Part shown: piece by piece, positions 18,782 to 27,718 of the stretch
Numbering within the stretch: the stretch's first letter is position 1
How the letters are laid out: the number at the start of each line of letters is the position of its first letter
Assembly: GCF_027925305.1 (NCBI RefSeq)
Contig: NZ_BSDR01000001.1
Span: forward strand, 1,205,001-1,269,000
DNA: 64,000 bases
Origin: Desulforhabdus amnigena
GTDB lineage: Bacteria; Desulfobacterota; Syntrophobacteria; Syntrophobacterales; Syntrophobacteraceae
Reading direction: 5' to 3'
Program-made: the position numbers and the translations under genes
Notes under the pieces: generated by a model
What the model was told of the DNA's origin: nothing
Database searches by the model: none
What the model saw: only the letters and a program-made list of their open reading frames with translations

Positions 18782-19093
18782 ATGAGCGGTTGCGTTGAAC
18801 TCACCAAAGCAATGCTGAAGGATCCAATAAACCTTCACATCCAAAGTGAATGGCTCGATTTTGAAGCCGCCCGAAGAATAGCCGACCGGAAGGCTCATGA
18901 AATGGCCCCGTTCTCCATGCTTTTGGCGTGGTTCGACAAGCGGAAAGCGGAATTTTCCCCCAAAGTCGAATGATGCGATGCAAAAAAGCCAGGTTGGCTC
19001 GTTTATGCTGAAAATCGCGGCGGGAAAATCATCATCAGCATCAATGATGAAGAATATGTGTTCGTCTATAAAGATCTATCGGACGCATTTTGA
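18782..19093 (+). CDS. Candidate small selenoprotein (Sec encoded by in-frame TGA at 18971-18973)
   Basis: Read normally the frame stops after 63 codons at TGA 18971-18973, but the same frame continues for 39 sense codons to a second TGA at 19091. The continuation is protein-like (KPGWLVYAENRGGKIIISIND, then EEYVFVYKDL) and completes a compact alpha/beta domain, giving 103 residues with Sec64 in the context SPKVE-U-CDAKKPGW. A 5-bp stem with a GGT loop begins 13 bases after the TGA, as bacterial SECIS elements require. GAGGAG precedes the ATG. It is followed by a thioredoxin gene 22 bases downstream. It vaguely recalls the small AF1514-like family, but I do not recognise it securely. The Sec-Cys pair suggests a redox or metal-binding function. 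Confidence 0.75.
18987..18999 (+). promoter_or_regulatory. SECIS-like hairpin for Sec64 of the small selenoprotein
   Basis: AGCCA (18987-18991) and TGGCT (18995-18999) form a 5-bp stem with apical loop GGT. The loop begins 18 bases after the TGA, within the window where SelB-dependent elements place their loop G. It lies inside the coding frame, as usual in bacteria. Confidence 0.6.
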
Positions 19094-19115
19094 GAAAGGT
19101 AAAGGTTTTGAAGCA

Positions 19116-19568
19116 ATGAACCAGGAAAGCGTTATTGTCGGTTGCACTCATTGTGGAGCCAAGAACCGCATTCCCAAAAATCGGCTGAAAGATCGCGCAA
19201 CTTGCGGTAAATGCCACCATCCGCTTACTCTTTCAGCCCGCTACCCGGAGGATCCTGTAGAGGTGACCGACCAAAGCTTCAACAGTGAGGTCCTCGGTTT
19301 TCCGGGACCGGTCGTCGTATTTTTCTGGCAGCCCTGGTGCGGGTACTGCCAAAGGTTGATGCCGGATTTCAATGCATTGGCTCGGGAATATTCCGGCCGC
19401 ATCAAGTTCGCTAAAATTCACCTGGATCGGAATCCCATCTCCGGAGGCAACTATACAGTACAAAGCGTGCCCACCCTCATCCTGATGAAAAGGGGAAGGC
19501 AGGTCGACCGCATTGTGGGAGCGCTTCCCAAAATGGAATTGGATCGGCGCTTGCGTGTACTCCTTTGA
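19116..19568 (+). CDS. Thioredoxin-2-like protein with N-terminal zinc ribbon
   Basis: A 150-residue cytoplasmic disulfide reductase. Residues 10-35 carry a zinc-ribbon pair (CTHC...CGKC) as in TrxC, and a thioredoxin fold follows. The active site is WCGYC rather than the usual WCGPC, which should alter the redox potential; the cis-Pro is in SVPTLILM. The ATG at 19116 lies 22 bases after the end of the preceding candidate selenoprotein, so the two are most likely one transcript and may be redox partners (inference from adjacency). The gene faces the frd-like operon and shares a bidirectional hairpin at 19609-19636. Confidence 0.85.
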   Translation: MNQESVIVGCTHCGAKNRIPKNRLKDRATCGKCHHPLTLSARYPEDPVEVTDQSFNSEVLGFPGPVVVFFWQPWCGYCQRLMPDFNALAREYSGRIKFAKIHLDRNPISGGNYTVQSVPTLILMKRGRQVDRIVGALPKMELDRRLRVLL

Positions 19569-19600
19569 GCCGGACTTGCCCGCGCGACAAACGAAAATGC

Positions 19601-19636
19601 AAAAAAACGGGGTACCCTCCAACATCAGGGTACCCC
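19601..19636 (-). terminator. Rho-independent terminator of the frd/hdr-like operon
   Basis: A perfect 10-bp stem, GGGGTACCCT (19609-19618) with AGGGTACCCC (19627-19636), is followed on the minus strand by a C and seven T residues (19601-19607 read as A on plus). It lies 46 bases after the flavoprotein stop and may also stop thioredoxin transcripts. Confidence 0.85.
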
Positions 19637-19682
19637 AAGGATTTCTTCAATAAAGACTCTTATGTACTCTTAGCGATGGAAC

Positions 19683-21356
19683 TTATTCGGCTTCCAGCTT
19701 GCCCTGAACTTCCAGAAGGCGACGTGCGGCAACTTCATCGGTCGAGTAATCCGGCAGCAGAATGGGCGCTACCATGGGGTTCTCGATACCTGCTTCGGCA
19801 AGTTCCTTCTCGTACTTCACCACATGATCCAGCGTCAGCTTCTTCAATTCAACACCGTTCTTTACATACTTGGCGGCAGCGACACCGGAACGGCGACCGA
19901 AAGTGATAACATCCTGAAGGCTGTTGCCCATCAGGCGGTTTTCACCGTGCAGACCGCCGGTACATTCGCCGGCGCTGTAGAGACCGGGGATAGAGGTTTC
20001 GCAGTCTGCGTTGATGGCGATACCACCGTTCTGATAGTGGAGTGTGGGATAAACGAGCATCGGTTCCTTGCTGATGTCGATGCCGTGGCGTTCGAACTGA
20101 ATGAACTTGGCGGGAAGTTCGCGGCGAACCGTCCCCTCTCCGTGAAGCATGTCGATCATGGGCGAATCCAGCCACAGGCCGTAACGTCCGGTAGGAGTCA
20201 AAACAGCCTTGCCCACTTCAATGGCTTCCTTGATCAATTCAGCGGATTCAACGTCGCGAGGTTCAAGGGGGAAGCAGAATTGCTCGCCGTCGATGTTGAG
20301 CACGTGGGCACCCAGACCGCGGACTTTTTCCGTGATGAGCAGACCGACGTTCTGTTCGGGATAGGCTACACCCGTGGGGTGATACTGGGTGGAAAAGAGG
20401 CATGTCGTCCCGACACCTGCGCGGTAAGCTAGAACGACACCATCCATGGTGGCGCCGTAATGGTTGGTACACGCAAATCCCTTGATGTGCAGTCGGCCGT
20501 TTCCACCCGTCGCGATGATGGTGGCCTTGGCCTTGGCAATAAAGAACTCGCGGGTTTCCATGTTGTAGAGAATCGCGCCCGCACACTTTCCGTCTTCGTC
20601 CAGGATCAATTCAACGGCGGGAGTGAATTCAAGGATCGTGATCTGATCCCCACGGTTACGGGCTTCATCCCTCAACACGCGCATGATTTCAGCACCTGTC
20701 ATGTCACCGGCCGAATTCATACGCTTACGGCTGGAACCGCCGAAATGGCGGGACATGAGGCGGCCATCGGGGAACTTGTTGAACATCATGCCGAGGCTTT
20801 CCAGCCAGGCGATGGAAAGGGGGGCATCATGAGCCAAAGCGGCCACCAGGTCGGGCTGGTTGGTGAAGTGGCCGCCACCGATGGTATCCATATAATGGTA
20901 ATAGGGGGAATCGGCTTCCTGCACTGCAGCCTGAATACCACCTTCAGCCATCATGGTATTGGCATCCCCGTGACGCAGCTTGGTGGTCATGATGACGCGA
21001 ACACCCGCATCGGCGGCTAAAAGTGCTGCAGAGGTCCCTGCACCGCCGCCACCGATGATCAGGACGTCTGTTTCGAAATCCGCATGTGAAAGGTCGACAT
21101 TTTCAGGGCGAAGCATGGAACGGGATTCCAGCATGGAAGCGACTTCTTCAGGCAATACCAGGCCCTTATCAGCACCCGTTCTTACAGGGCGACGGCCTTC
21201 CTTCTGATAGTCGGGATGGAATTTCTCAAGAACAACAGCCCGCTCTTCCAAGGTCAATGCAGGGTAGTTCTCGCCGCGGCGCGCTCTTTCCAGACGTGCG
21301 GGCCGAGTGGCTTCAACCCTCTTGATCAACTCTTTCATTTCCGGAGTGTAACCCAT
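19683..21356 (-). CDS. Fumarate reductase/succinate dehydrogenase-like flavoprotein subunit
   Basis: A 557-residue FAD subunit. An N-terminal extension of about 95 residues precedes the dinucleotide fold IGGGGAGTSAALLAADAG (101-118). Substrate-site blocks are present: QYHPTGVAYPEQNVGLLITEKVRG, HYQNGGIAIN, and SAGECTGGLHGENRLMGNSLQD with its catalytic Arg/His pattern. The position that carries covalent FAD-His in classical SdhA/FrdA (S-H-T-V) reads A-Asn133-T-M, so FAD is probably non-covalent. The neighbours are an FrdB-like Fe-S protein and HdrB/HdrC-like proteins, as in thiol:fumarate or methylmenaquinol:fumarate reductases. It probably reduces fumarate or oxidises succinate; the direction is not readable. 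AGGAG precedes the ATG. Confidence 0.85.
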   Translation of the reverse strand: MGYTPEMKELIKRVEATRPARLERARRGENYPALTLEERAVVLEKFHPDYQKEGRRPVRTGADKGLVLPEEVASMLESRSMLRPENVDLSHADFETDVLIIGGGGAGTSAALLAADAGVRVIMTTKLRHGDANTMMAEGGIQAAVQEADSPYYHYMDTIGGGHFTNQPDLVAALAHDAPLSIAWLESLGMMFNKFPDGRLMSRHFGGSSRKRMNSAGDMTGAEIMRVLRDEARNRGDQITILEFTPAVELILDEDGKCAGAILYNMETREFFIAKAKATIIATGGNGRLHIKGFACTNHYGATMDGVVLAYRAGVGTTCLFSTQYHPTGVAYPEQNVGLLITEKVRGLGAHVLNIDGEQFCFPLEPRDVESAELIKEAIEVGKAVLTPTGRYGLWLDSPMIDMLHGEGTVRRELPAKFIQFERHGIDISKEPMLVYPTLHYQNGGIAINADCETSIPGLYSAGECTGGLHGENRLMGNSLQDVITFGRRSGVAAAKYVKNGVELKKLTLDHVVKYEKELAEAGIENPMVAPILLPDYSTDEVAARRLLEVQGKLEAE

Positions 21357-21435
21357 AGTATTCTCCTCATACTCCCTAACAAATTTTAATATTTGTCTTT
21401 TTAAAGTCTATCAGCAGTCTCTACAAAACGTGGGA

Positions 21436-22239
21436 TCAAAGATACGGATCGCTTGCAGGCATCCAGGTTCCGTTGGGAGCCATATCCGGTTCACGTTCCC
21501 TTTCTTTATAGCGCTTTTCCAGCTCTTCATGGCTCATGGTCTGAAGCTGCTTCAGCAGATCGTCATACTTGCCCGATTCGATCTCTTTGACCCGCTTGGC
21601 AAGGTGCTCGGCCTTGGGCATGATATATTTTCCGTACATGCGGCGGGCCAGCTGGGCGATGTGGTACTGGGGCAGTTCACCCATGCAACGGCTGGCGCAC
21701 ATGCCGCACTGGATGCAGTCGAAGGAAAGTTCTGCGGCTTTGGCAATATCCCCCTGCTTTAAAGCGGAGATATAACCCAATACATCCACCCCCATAGGGC
21801 ATGCCTTGGTACAGTTGTTACAAGCCACACAACGGAACAGCTCGGGATAAAGTGCATAGATCGTCTCGGGGGTAGGCTCGAGATCTTCAATTTTGTAGGC
21901 TGCGCGGTTTGCGGGATAGAAAGGAATCTGAGCCAGGTACATGTTGGGCTCTACGACCGTCTGGCAGGCAAGACCAAAATGCAGCTTGTAGTCGCCGGGC
22001 TTGCGATATACGGTAGGGCAGGCACCGCAAATACCACCACGGCAGCCGGCACCCCTCAGGAACTTGAAGCCGGCATATTCCATAGCTTTCATGATGGTCA
22101 GAGTCTCGGGAACTTCGTACTTCTTTCCCATGATATAGACTGGAATGGTCTTCGCCCCTTCGGGGAGAATGGCCCGGTCGCCCGTTGCAACCTGTACTTT
22201 CTTTTTTGGCTTGGATTCACTGCTTTCATGATGCGACAT
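21436..22239 (-). CDS. Fumarate reductase/succinate dehydrogenase-like iron-sulfur subunit
   Basis: A 267-residue electron-transfer subunit. The N-terminal ferredoxin part holds a [2Fe-2S] Cys motif GCRGGICGACPTVYR with a later Cys in FGLACQTVV, and the C-terminal part holds two cluster motifs, CVACNNCTKACPMG and CIQCGMCASRCMGE. A charged tail of about 50 residues ends the protein. The ATG at 22239 has GGAG eight bases upstream; TTG 22245 would add two residues. It lies 79 bases upstream of the flavoprotein gene in the same operon and would wire its FAD to the HdrB/HdrC-like proteins. Confidence 0.88.
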   Translation of the reverse strand: MSHHESSESKPKKKVQVATGDRAILPEGAKTIPVYIMGKKYEVPETLTIMKAMEYAGFKFLRGAGCRGGICGACPTVYRKPGDYKLHFGLACQTVVEPNMYLAQIPFYPANRAAYKIEDLEPTPETIYALYPELFRCVACNNCTKACPMGVDVLGYISALKQGDIAKAAELSFDCIQCGMCASRCMGELPQYHIAQLARRMYGKYIMPKAEHLAKRVKEIESGKYDDLLKQLQTMSHEELEKRYKEREREPDMAPNGTWMPASDPYL

Positions 22240-22335
22240 ATTCAATTCTCCTGAGAAAAACTGTTAGTAACTTCATATGATCGTCAAGATCAACCCCTCG
22301 GCTGTTCTGAGTGAACCTCATCCGACAGCGTCTTT

Positions 22336-23214
22336 TCAAACGGGGAAATTTTTAGTCTTAAGAAATTCCGATGAGCACTTGCTGTTGAGGTCAAATCGGC
22401 AGGCCTCATTCCCCAGACCCAACGCCATGGCGAGCAATTGAGTGAAGTAGTAAACAGGAACTTCTTTGGAAAGCTTCTTTTTGGCTATGACCTCAGGCTG
22501 CTTCTTGGAAAGGTTGAATTCACAGAGAGGACAGCTGAGCACCACGGCTTCTGCGCCCGCATTTAGAGCGGAATTGAGAATCTGACCACTCACGTCGTTG
22601 GCTGCATCGGGATTGGCCAGAATCTGATAAGAACCGCAGCAAGTGGTGGCATCCGCGAAATCTATGGGTGTTGCACCGATGGCTTCAAGAAACTCCCCCA
22701 TGATCTTCGTATCGCCTATGGGTTCGATGGCTACATTGCGGGGACGCACCAGAGTACAGCCGTAATACATAGCCACCTTCAGGCCATTGAGAGGAACTTT
22801 CACGGCTGCGCGCACCTTATCCCAACCGACCTGGTCGCGCAGGAAGTTCAGGAAATGAACTACTTCCACTTCCCCGTTGTAATCCCTCTCTTCGTTCATG
22901 AAGTCGTTGATTGTCTTCCTCTTCACCTCATCTTGCCTCATCAGCAAATTTGCCCGCGCAAGGGTGTTGTAGCACATCGAGCAGAGAGTAACGACCGTGT
23001 CGCTCCCCTGTTCCAGTGCGCGAACCAGGTCACGCACAGGAGCCACTTGGTGAATGAGATCGTCGTCAGCGAGAGAGTGAACGGCGCCACAGCAGTTCCA
23101 ACGGGTCAACTCCTCAAAATCCACACCGAGGGCGGCCATTGAGGCGACTGCAGCGTCCTCCAAGTTTTTCGCTTTCGTCTTCAGGGTACATCCTGGATAA
23201 TAGCTGACTTTCAT
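22336..23214 (-). CDS. HdrB-like CCG-domain protein (electron-acceptor subunit of the frd-like complex)
   Basis: A 292-residue protein with two CCG domains (DUF224). The first shows YPGCTLKTKAKN, WNCCGAVHSL and LCSMCYNTL; the second shows YYGCTLVRPRN, TTCCGSYQIL and SCPLCEFNL. In heterodisulfide reductase HdrB these Cys bind noncubane [4Fe-4S] clusters that cleave disulfides. In fumarate reductases of the Tfr and Mfr types an HdrB-like part accepts or delivers electrons from thiols or quinol. AGGAG lies just upstream of the ATG. Genes run hdrC-like, hdrB-like, frdB-like, frdA-like. Confidence 0.88.
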   Translation of the reverse strand: MKVSYYPGCTLKTKAKNLEDAAVASMAALGVDFEELTRWNCCGAVHSLADDDLIHQVAPVRDLVRALEQGSDTVVTLCSMCYNTLARANLLMRQDEVKRKTINDFMNEERDYNGEVEVVHFLNFLRDQVGWDKVRAAVKVPLNGLKVAMYYGCTLVRPRNVAIEPIGDTKIMGEFLEAIGATPIDFADATTCCGSYQILANPDAANDVSGQILNSALNAGAEAVVLSCPLCEFNLSKKQPEVIAKKKLSKEVPVYYFTQLLAMALGLGNEACRFDLNSKCSSEFLKTKNFPV

Positions 23215-23223
23215 ATCACTCCT

Positions 23224-23631
23224 CTAACTTGTCAATTTTCTGAAGCAGCTGACCATAGCAATCTGGGGCAAATCGCGGACCGTCTCGGCGTCAAGCTTCG
23301 AAGGTTCATACATATTGACGTTTTTCCTAAGGGTCAGAAGCCGGATAGCCTCCATGACTTTGGCAATGTCAATGCCTCTCGGGCAATTCACAGTACAGGA
23401 ATGGCAAGAAGCACACATCCAATAACTCTTGGCATCCATAACGGCATCTTCCAAACCAAGCTGTGTCATTCGCATGATCTTGCGCGGAACAACATCCACC
23501 TTGTCGGACATGGGGCATGCGCCACCGCAGGTGCCACACTGAAAGCACATGTTGATGTCCTGCCCGCTGAGTTTGATGACTTTCTCGATGAAGTCACGCT
23601 TGATGGTTTTCTCTGAAATTTCAATCGGCAT
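23224..23631 (-). CDS. HdrC-like two-cluster ferredoxin subunit
   Basis: A 135-residue iron-sulfur protein with two [4Fe-4S] motifs, CFQCGTCGGACPMS and CASCHSCTVNCPRG, each in a short alpha-helical ferredoxin fold as in HdrC. The ATG at 23631 (GAGGGAAA upstream) gives MPIEISEKTIKRDF; an ATG at 23676 would add 15 unconserved residues. It is the first gene of the operon, 9 bases ahead of the HdrB-like gene. It would connect the noncubane clusters of HdrB to the FrdAB-like dehydrogenase. Confidence 0.87.
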   Translation of the reverse strand: MPIEISEKTIKRDFIEKVIKLSGQDINMCFQCGTCGGACPMSDKVDVVPRKIMRMTQLGLEDAVMDAKSYWMCASCHSCTVNCPRGIDIAKVMEAIRLLTLRKNVNMYEPSKLDAETVRDLPQIAMVSCFRKLTS

Positions 23632-24804
23632 GGTTTCCCTCGTTTCGTAAAAATGTTTTCGATAAGAACCTCTCACCGGCTCTTATCAACCGGCCAACTC
23701 ACATCCAGAAACTTCCTTGCACTTCATTCTCTTTGCCAGAAACTTCATCCAACACAGCCATCTTCAGGACAGAGAATCCGCTTCTGAATGAAAATCAACC
23801 ACGTGATACCTTACTTTGCAGACCGACGAACAAAATCCAACCCCTTCATGTTGCATATATCTACATGTCGGGCGCAACGCCATCCCTTCAATCACCGGCA
23901 ATAGTTCGAGAGTTATAATCTTCACGAAGTCTTTTCCGCTACACATAACCCAACACATATTTGAAGACAAGAATCAGTCGTAAATCTTTCCCCCGCCATT
24001 CCAAGGGGCTCATCGAAACCACATACCACCCAATGGGCAATCTCCCACACAACCCTTTCCGCGACTTGTCTTAACAAATCTGTTTCAACCAATCCTTGTG
24101 ATTTCTTCCACGAGTCTTCATCTGCGCCTCCCTTTTTTCCTGCATGAGTCCGTCCGAGTTACCGACCGCCCCGACAAACCGGATGCATTTTAAATGAACT
24201 GACCGGACGCGCATCTCCAATCATACAACAGGGATTTCCAGCAACGGGAAAACCCATTGCGCATCACATTCCAAAGTTCAAACCGATTTTTAAAAGGGGG
24301 CTTATTCGAACTACAGGGAAAAAAAGGCGGAAGAATCAAGAGGGAGGAAACTACTCCTCGGTTCTCAAAGCATGTAACCCAAAACGGCACGTTGAAAAAA
24401 TCAACGCAAAAATTTGGAATTAAGCCGAACAGCAACATCAAACCTGGGTCACTCCGCTTGGATTGTGAAGCGCATCAGATAGTTAAAGACCTCTAACAGA
24501 CCGAGCTGTCAACATCAGAATGAACATGAGAGCTTGGGAAATCCAATTCAAGTTTGGTTTTTATTATATTCCCTTATGTTTTGTCAAATTTTTTCATCAG
24601 CATAAAACGGATCTTGCTTTAAAGGTAAAAACCTCAGCTTTTCATCCATTTGGAATCATCTCGCACTCAAAAAGGCCGATAAAAAGTTTCAGTTTAAAAT
24701 TCTTGAAAAATCTTTACAATTCCTCTCCGGACGAAGAACGCCAGCCATAACGGCAGGAAACGAAAAATTCATCATTTTATCGGTTAAAATAAAAGAAAGA
24801 CATT
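23632..24804. other. 1.2-kb gene-poor region upstream of the frd/hdr-like operon
   Basis: No gene can be supported. Short frames (24257-24496 and 24520-24750 on plus, 24190-24441 on minus) lack recognisable motifs and good ribosome sites. The right half (24540-24800) is strongly A/T-rich. This space must contain the promoters for the leftward hdrC-hdrB-frdB-frdA-like operon and the rightward metallo-hydrolase. I see no riboswitch or clear repeat. Confidence 0.4.
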
Positions 24805-25572
24805 ATGAAAATCAGAGTGCTCGGTGCATCCGGTTCCGAAGTTCCGGGACACAATTCCCCTGCTTTTCTGGTGGATGAATTTCTCCTGATGGATGCAGGA
24901 ACTATTTCTCTTTCCCTGGACAGGGACTCACAATGCAAAATCACTCACATTTTCCTGACACATGCCCATCTGGACCATATCAAAGGCATTCCATTCCTGG
25001 TCGATAATATCGTTTCCACAAATCAGGCATGCGCTCTGACCATCCTCAGTGGTAAAGAGGTTTTGAAGGATCTGAAAAAACATCTGTTCAACAACAGGAT
25101 CTGGCCCGACTTCAGCCGTCTTCCAAAACATGATGCACCTGTTATGAGGTATCAGGAAATCTCAACGCGAAATTTCATTGAAGTGCATGGATATAGAATC
25201 TACTCGACACCAGTCCATCACTCGGTCCCGGCCTATGGCTATATGATTGAAGATCCGGAGGGAAATGCGGTTCTCTATACGGGAGATACGGGACCTACGG
25301 AAAAAATCTGGACGCGCATGCGCAAACACAACGTCAAAGCCTTGATCACCGAGGTTTCCTTTCCCGACGAATTGGAAGAGCTTGCGAGGGTTTCAGGACA
25401 TTTAACCCCTTCCCTCCTCAAAGGAGAGATCCAAAAGATGCCCGTCCTGCCGGCAAGAATTTACATCAGCCATTTAAAGCTTCATTACAAGCACCTCATA
25501 GAAAAACAACTCGCCACAGTAGACGCACCGCCTATTGTTCTCCTCAAAGACAACATGCTCCTTTATGTATGA
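24805..25572 (+). CDS. Metallo-beta-lactamase-fold hydrolase, class II cyclic phosphodiesterase-like
   Basis: A 255-residue soluble hydrolase. The metal motif THAHLDHIKGIPF lies at about residues 51-64, a second His is in TPVHHSVPAYGYMI, the bridging Asp is in LYTGDTGPTEKIW, and a terminal His is in YISHLKLHYK. Order and length resemble class II 3',5'-cyclic-nucleotide phosphodiesterases, but the fold covers many hydrolases and the substrate is not proven. It has its own promoter region and ends facing the acyl-CoA oxidation operon. Confidence 0.8.
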   Translation: MKIRVLGASGSEVPGHNSPAFLVDEFLLMDAGTISLSLDRDSQCKITHIFLTHAHLDHIKGIPFLVDNIVSTNQACALTILSGKEVLKDLKKHLFNNRIWPDFSRLPKHDAPVMRYQEISTRNFIEVHGYRIYSTPVHHSVPAYGYMIEDPEGNAVLYTGDTGPTEKIWTRMRKHNVKALITEVSFPDELEELARVSGHLTPSLLKGEIQKMPVLPARIYISHLKLHYKHLIEKQLATVDAPPIVLLKDNMLLYV

Positions 25573-25597
25573 TCTTCATATGATTTTCAAGGGACAC

Positions 25598-25642
25598 AAA
25601 AAAACCCGCCTCATTCGAAACCAGTGGTTTGAAAAAGGCGGG
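25598..25642 (-). terminator. Rho-independent terminator of the acyl-CoA oxidation operon
   Basis: On the minus strand CCCGCCT (25642-25636) pairs with AGGCGGG (25611-25605), with an inner TTCAAACCA/TGGTTTCGAA extension, followed by seven T residues (25604-25598). It lies 20 bases after the acyl-CoA dehydrogenase stop. Confidence 0.88.
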
Positions 25643-25662
25643 GCAGTCCGGAGCGGGATCTG

Positions 25663-26811
25663 TTATTTCAGCAGGTCTCGCGCGATGATGAGACGTTGAA
25701 TTTCGCTCGTCCCTTCATAGATCGAAGTGATTCGAACATCCCGTGTAAAGCGCTCTACGGGGAAATCGGCCGTGTACCCATAGCCGCCCAGAATCTGCAG
25801 CGCATCGTAGCAGGCCTTGTTGGCGGATTCCGTTGCATACACTTTGGCCATGGAAGCTTCTTTGGCGTAAGGCTTCTTTTGATCCTTCAAGCTGGCCGCA
25901 CGGAGCAGCAACAACTGGGACGCTTCGAGGCGGGTATAGTTGTCGGCGATCATCCATTGAATGGCCTGAAGATTGGAGATCGGTTTATCGAACTGGATTC
26001 TCTCCTTGGCGTAAGCGGTGGCGCAATCCATCGCGGCAAGTCCGATGCCCAGAGCCATGGACCCGATGCCGATACGTCCTCCGGCCAGTTCGGAAACCGC
26101 GATGCGAAAACCGTCGTTCACCTTTCCGAGCACGTTTTCTTTGGGAACACGGCAGTTTTCGAAACGCAGTTCGTTCGTGGAAGAGGCATGCTGCCCCATC
26201 TTCTTCTCGTCTTTTCCCACGATAAAGCCGGGAAAGGAGGGTTCCACGAGGAAGGCGGTGATACCCTTCCCTTTTTTCACTTCCTTGTCCGTTACGGCCC
26301 ACACGACAAAAACACCGGCATATTCCGCACTGGTGATGAAGATCTTGCCGCCGTTCAGAACGTATTCATCGCCATCCAGAACGGCGGATGTACGCATGGA
26401 GGCCGGGTCGGAGCCGGCGCAGGTTTCAGTGAGTCCGAAGCTGCCGGCGGCCCATTCACCACTACAGAGGGGGGGAATATATTTTTGCTTCTGCTCTTCC
26501 GTCCCCACCACCTGAATGACTTCTGCAACCATGTTGGTAACGGATGTGGTCACCGCCGTAGAAGCACAGGCACGGCCCAGCTCCGTCATCGCCAGGGAAA
26601 AAGAAACAACCCCTGCGCCCGTTCCGCCATACGCGGGATCGACATTCAGCCCCATGAAGCCCAATTCGGCGAGCTTTCGAAGGTTTGCCTTGAGGATCTC
26701 GCGATTCTTCGTCTGGTCCAGTTCGGCTGCAACGGGTTCCAGTTCACGCTTGGCGAATTTTGCAGCTGTATCTTGAATGATTTTTTGTTCTTCAGTCAGT
26801 TCAAAATCCAT
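25663..26811 (-). CDS. Short-chain acyl-CoA dehydrogenase
   Basis: A 382-residue FAD enzyme that introduces the 2,3-double bond into acyl-CoA (butyryl-CoA range suggested by its neighbours). It shows the family signatures FGLTETCAGSDPASMRT, GGKIFITSAEYAGVFVVWA, and the C-terminal ILGGYGYTADFPVERFTRD followed by IYEGTSEIQRLIIAR, where the Glu is the catalytic base position. The start at 26811 gives MDFELTEEQ; ATG 26817 adds two residues. It forms an operon with hydroxyacyl-CoA dehydrogenase (12-base gap) and thiolase. In such anaerobes the electrons would go through EtfAB, not in the window. Confidence 0.93.
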   Translation of the reverse strand: MDFELTEEQKIIQDTAAKFAKRELEPVAAELDQTKNREILKANLRKLAELGFMGLNVDPAYGGTGAGVVSFSLAMTELGRACASTAVTTSVTNMVAEVIQVVGTEEQKQKYIPPLCSGEWAAGSFGLTETCAGSDPASMRTSAVLDGDEYVLNGGKIFITSAEYAGVFVVWAVTDKEVKKGKGITAFLVEPSFPGFIVGKDEKKMGQHASSTNELRFENCRVPKENVLGKVNDGFRIAVSELAGGRIGIGSMALGIGLAAMDCATAYAKERIQFDKPISNLQAIQWMIADNYTRLEASQLLLLRAASLKDQKKPYAKEASMAKVYATESANKACYDALQILGGYGYTADFPVERFTRDVRITSIYEGTSEIQRLIIARDLLK

Positions 26812-26823
26812 ATGCACCCCATT

Positions 26824-27675
26824 TTATTTATATTCGTAGAATCCGCGTCCAGACTTTCTCCCAAGCCATCCCGCCTCAACATACTTACGCAGGAGAGGAC
26901 ACGGGCGATATTTGGAGTCACAGAAACCTTCATAGAGGGTTTCCATGATGGCAAGGCAGGTGTCCAGGCCGATGAGATCTGCCAGCGTAAGGGGCCCCAT
27001 GGGATGGTTCATTCCAAGCTTCATGACGGTATCGATGGCTTCGGGGGTGCCGACGCCGTGATAGAGAGCATAAACGGCCTCGTTGATCATGGGCATGAGA
27101 ATACGGTTGGCGATAAAACCCGGAAAATCACTGGATTCCGCCGGAGTTTTGCCGAACTTGATGGAAAGGTCCCATGTCACTTTGAACGTTTCATCTGAAG
27201 TGGCAAGACCACGAATCACTTCCACCAGCTTCATAACCGGCACGGGATTCATGAAGTGCATGCCGATGACCTTTTCTGGACGTTTGGTTTGGGCGGCGAT
27301 ACGGCCGATGGGAATCGAAGAGGTGTTGCTGGCAAGGATGGTCTCAGGACTGCAGATCTTGTCCAGGTCCTGAAAGATTTTGAACTTGATGGGTTGATTC
27401 TCTGTGGCGGCTTCCACAACATAATCGGCCGCTTCAAGATCCTGAAGGTTCACACTGGTTTTGATGCGCCCCAGAACCGCAGACTTTTCCTCTGCAGTCA
27501 TTTTGCCCTTCTCCACATTCTTGGAAAGAATGCCGGTGATATTGTTCAGACCACGCTGTACGAACTCCTCCTTGATATCGTTCATGATGACCTGAAGCCC
27601 GCTCATGGCGGCTACCTGAGCGATCCCGTTTCCCATTTGTCCGGCACCAATCACTCCAAACGTTTTCACTTCCAT
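26824..27675 (-). CDS. hbd: 3-hydroxybutyryl-CoA dehydrogenase
   Basis: NAD-dependent interconversion of 3-hydroxyacyl-CoA and 3-oxoacyl-CoA. The 283-residue protein has the Rossmann motif [19 protein letters not shown] at the N-terminus, the catalytic His in [36 protein letters not shown], and the C-terminal [18 protein letters not shown]. The ATG at 27675 follows GGAGATAAGGTG; longer starts reaching 27780 are unsupported. It is located between the thiolase and acyl-CoA dehydrogenase genes of the same operon. Confidence 0.94.
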   Translation of the reverse strand: MEVKTFGVIGAGQMGNGIAQVAAMSGLQVIMNDIKEEFVQRGLNNITGILSKNVEKGKMTAEEKSAVLGRIKTSVNLQDLEAADYVVEAATENQPIKFKIFQDLDKICSPETILASNTSSIPIGRIAAQTKRPEKVIGMHFMNPVPVMKLVEVIRGLATSDETFKVTWDLSIKFGKTPAESSDFPGFIANRILMPMINEAVYALYHGVGTPEAIDTVMKLGMNHPMGPLTLADLIGLDTCLAIMETLYEGFCDSKYRPCPLLRKYVEAGWLGRKSGRGFYEYK

Positions 27676-27718
27676 CTGCACCTTATCTCCTTCCATGCAT
27701 TTCAAAGTTAAACCACCT

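Noticed and set aside
19683-21356. L-aspartate oxidase (NadB)
   Set aside because: The operon with Fe-S and Hdr-like subunits and the long N-terminal extension fit fumarate reductase-like complexes better.
25696-27198. 500-codon plus-strand open frame
   Set aside because: It is antisense to the acyl-CoA dehydrogenase and hydroxyacyl-CoA dehydrogenase genes and shows no protein pattern; a result of codon bias.
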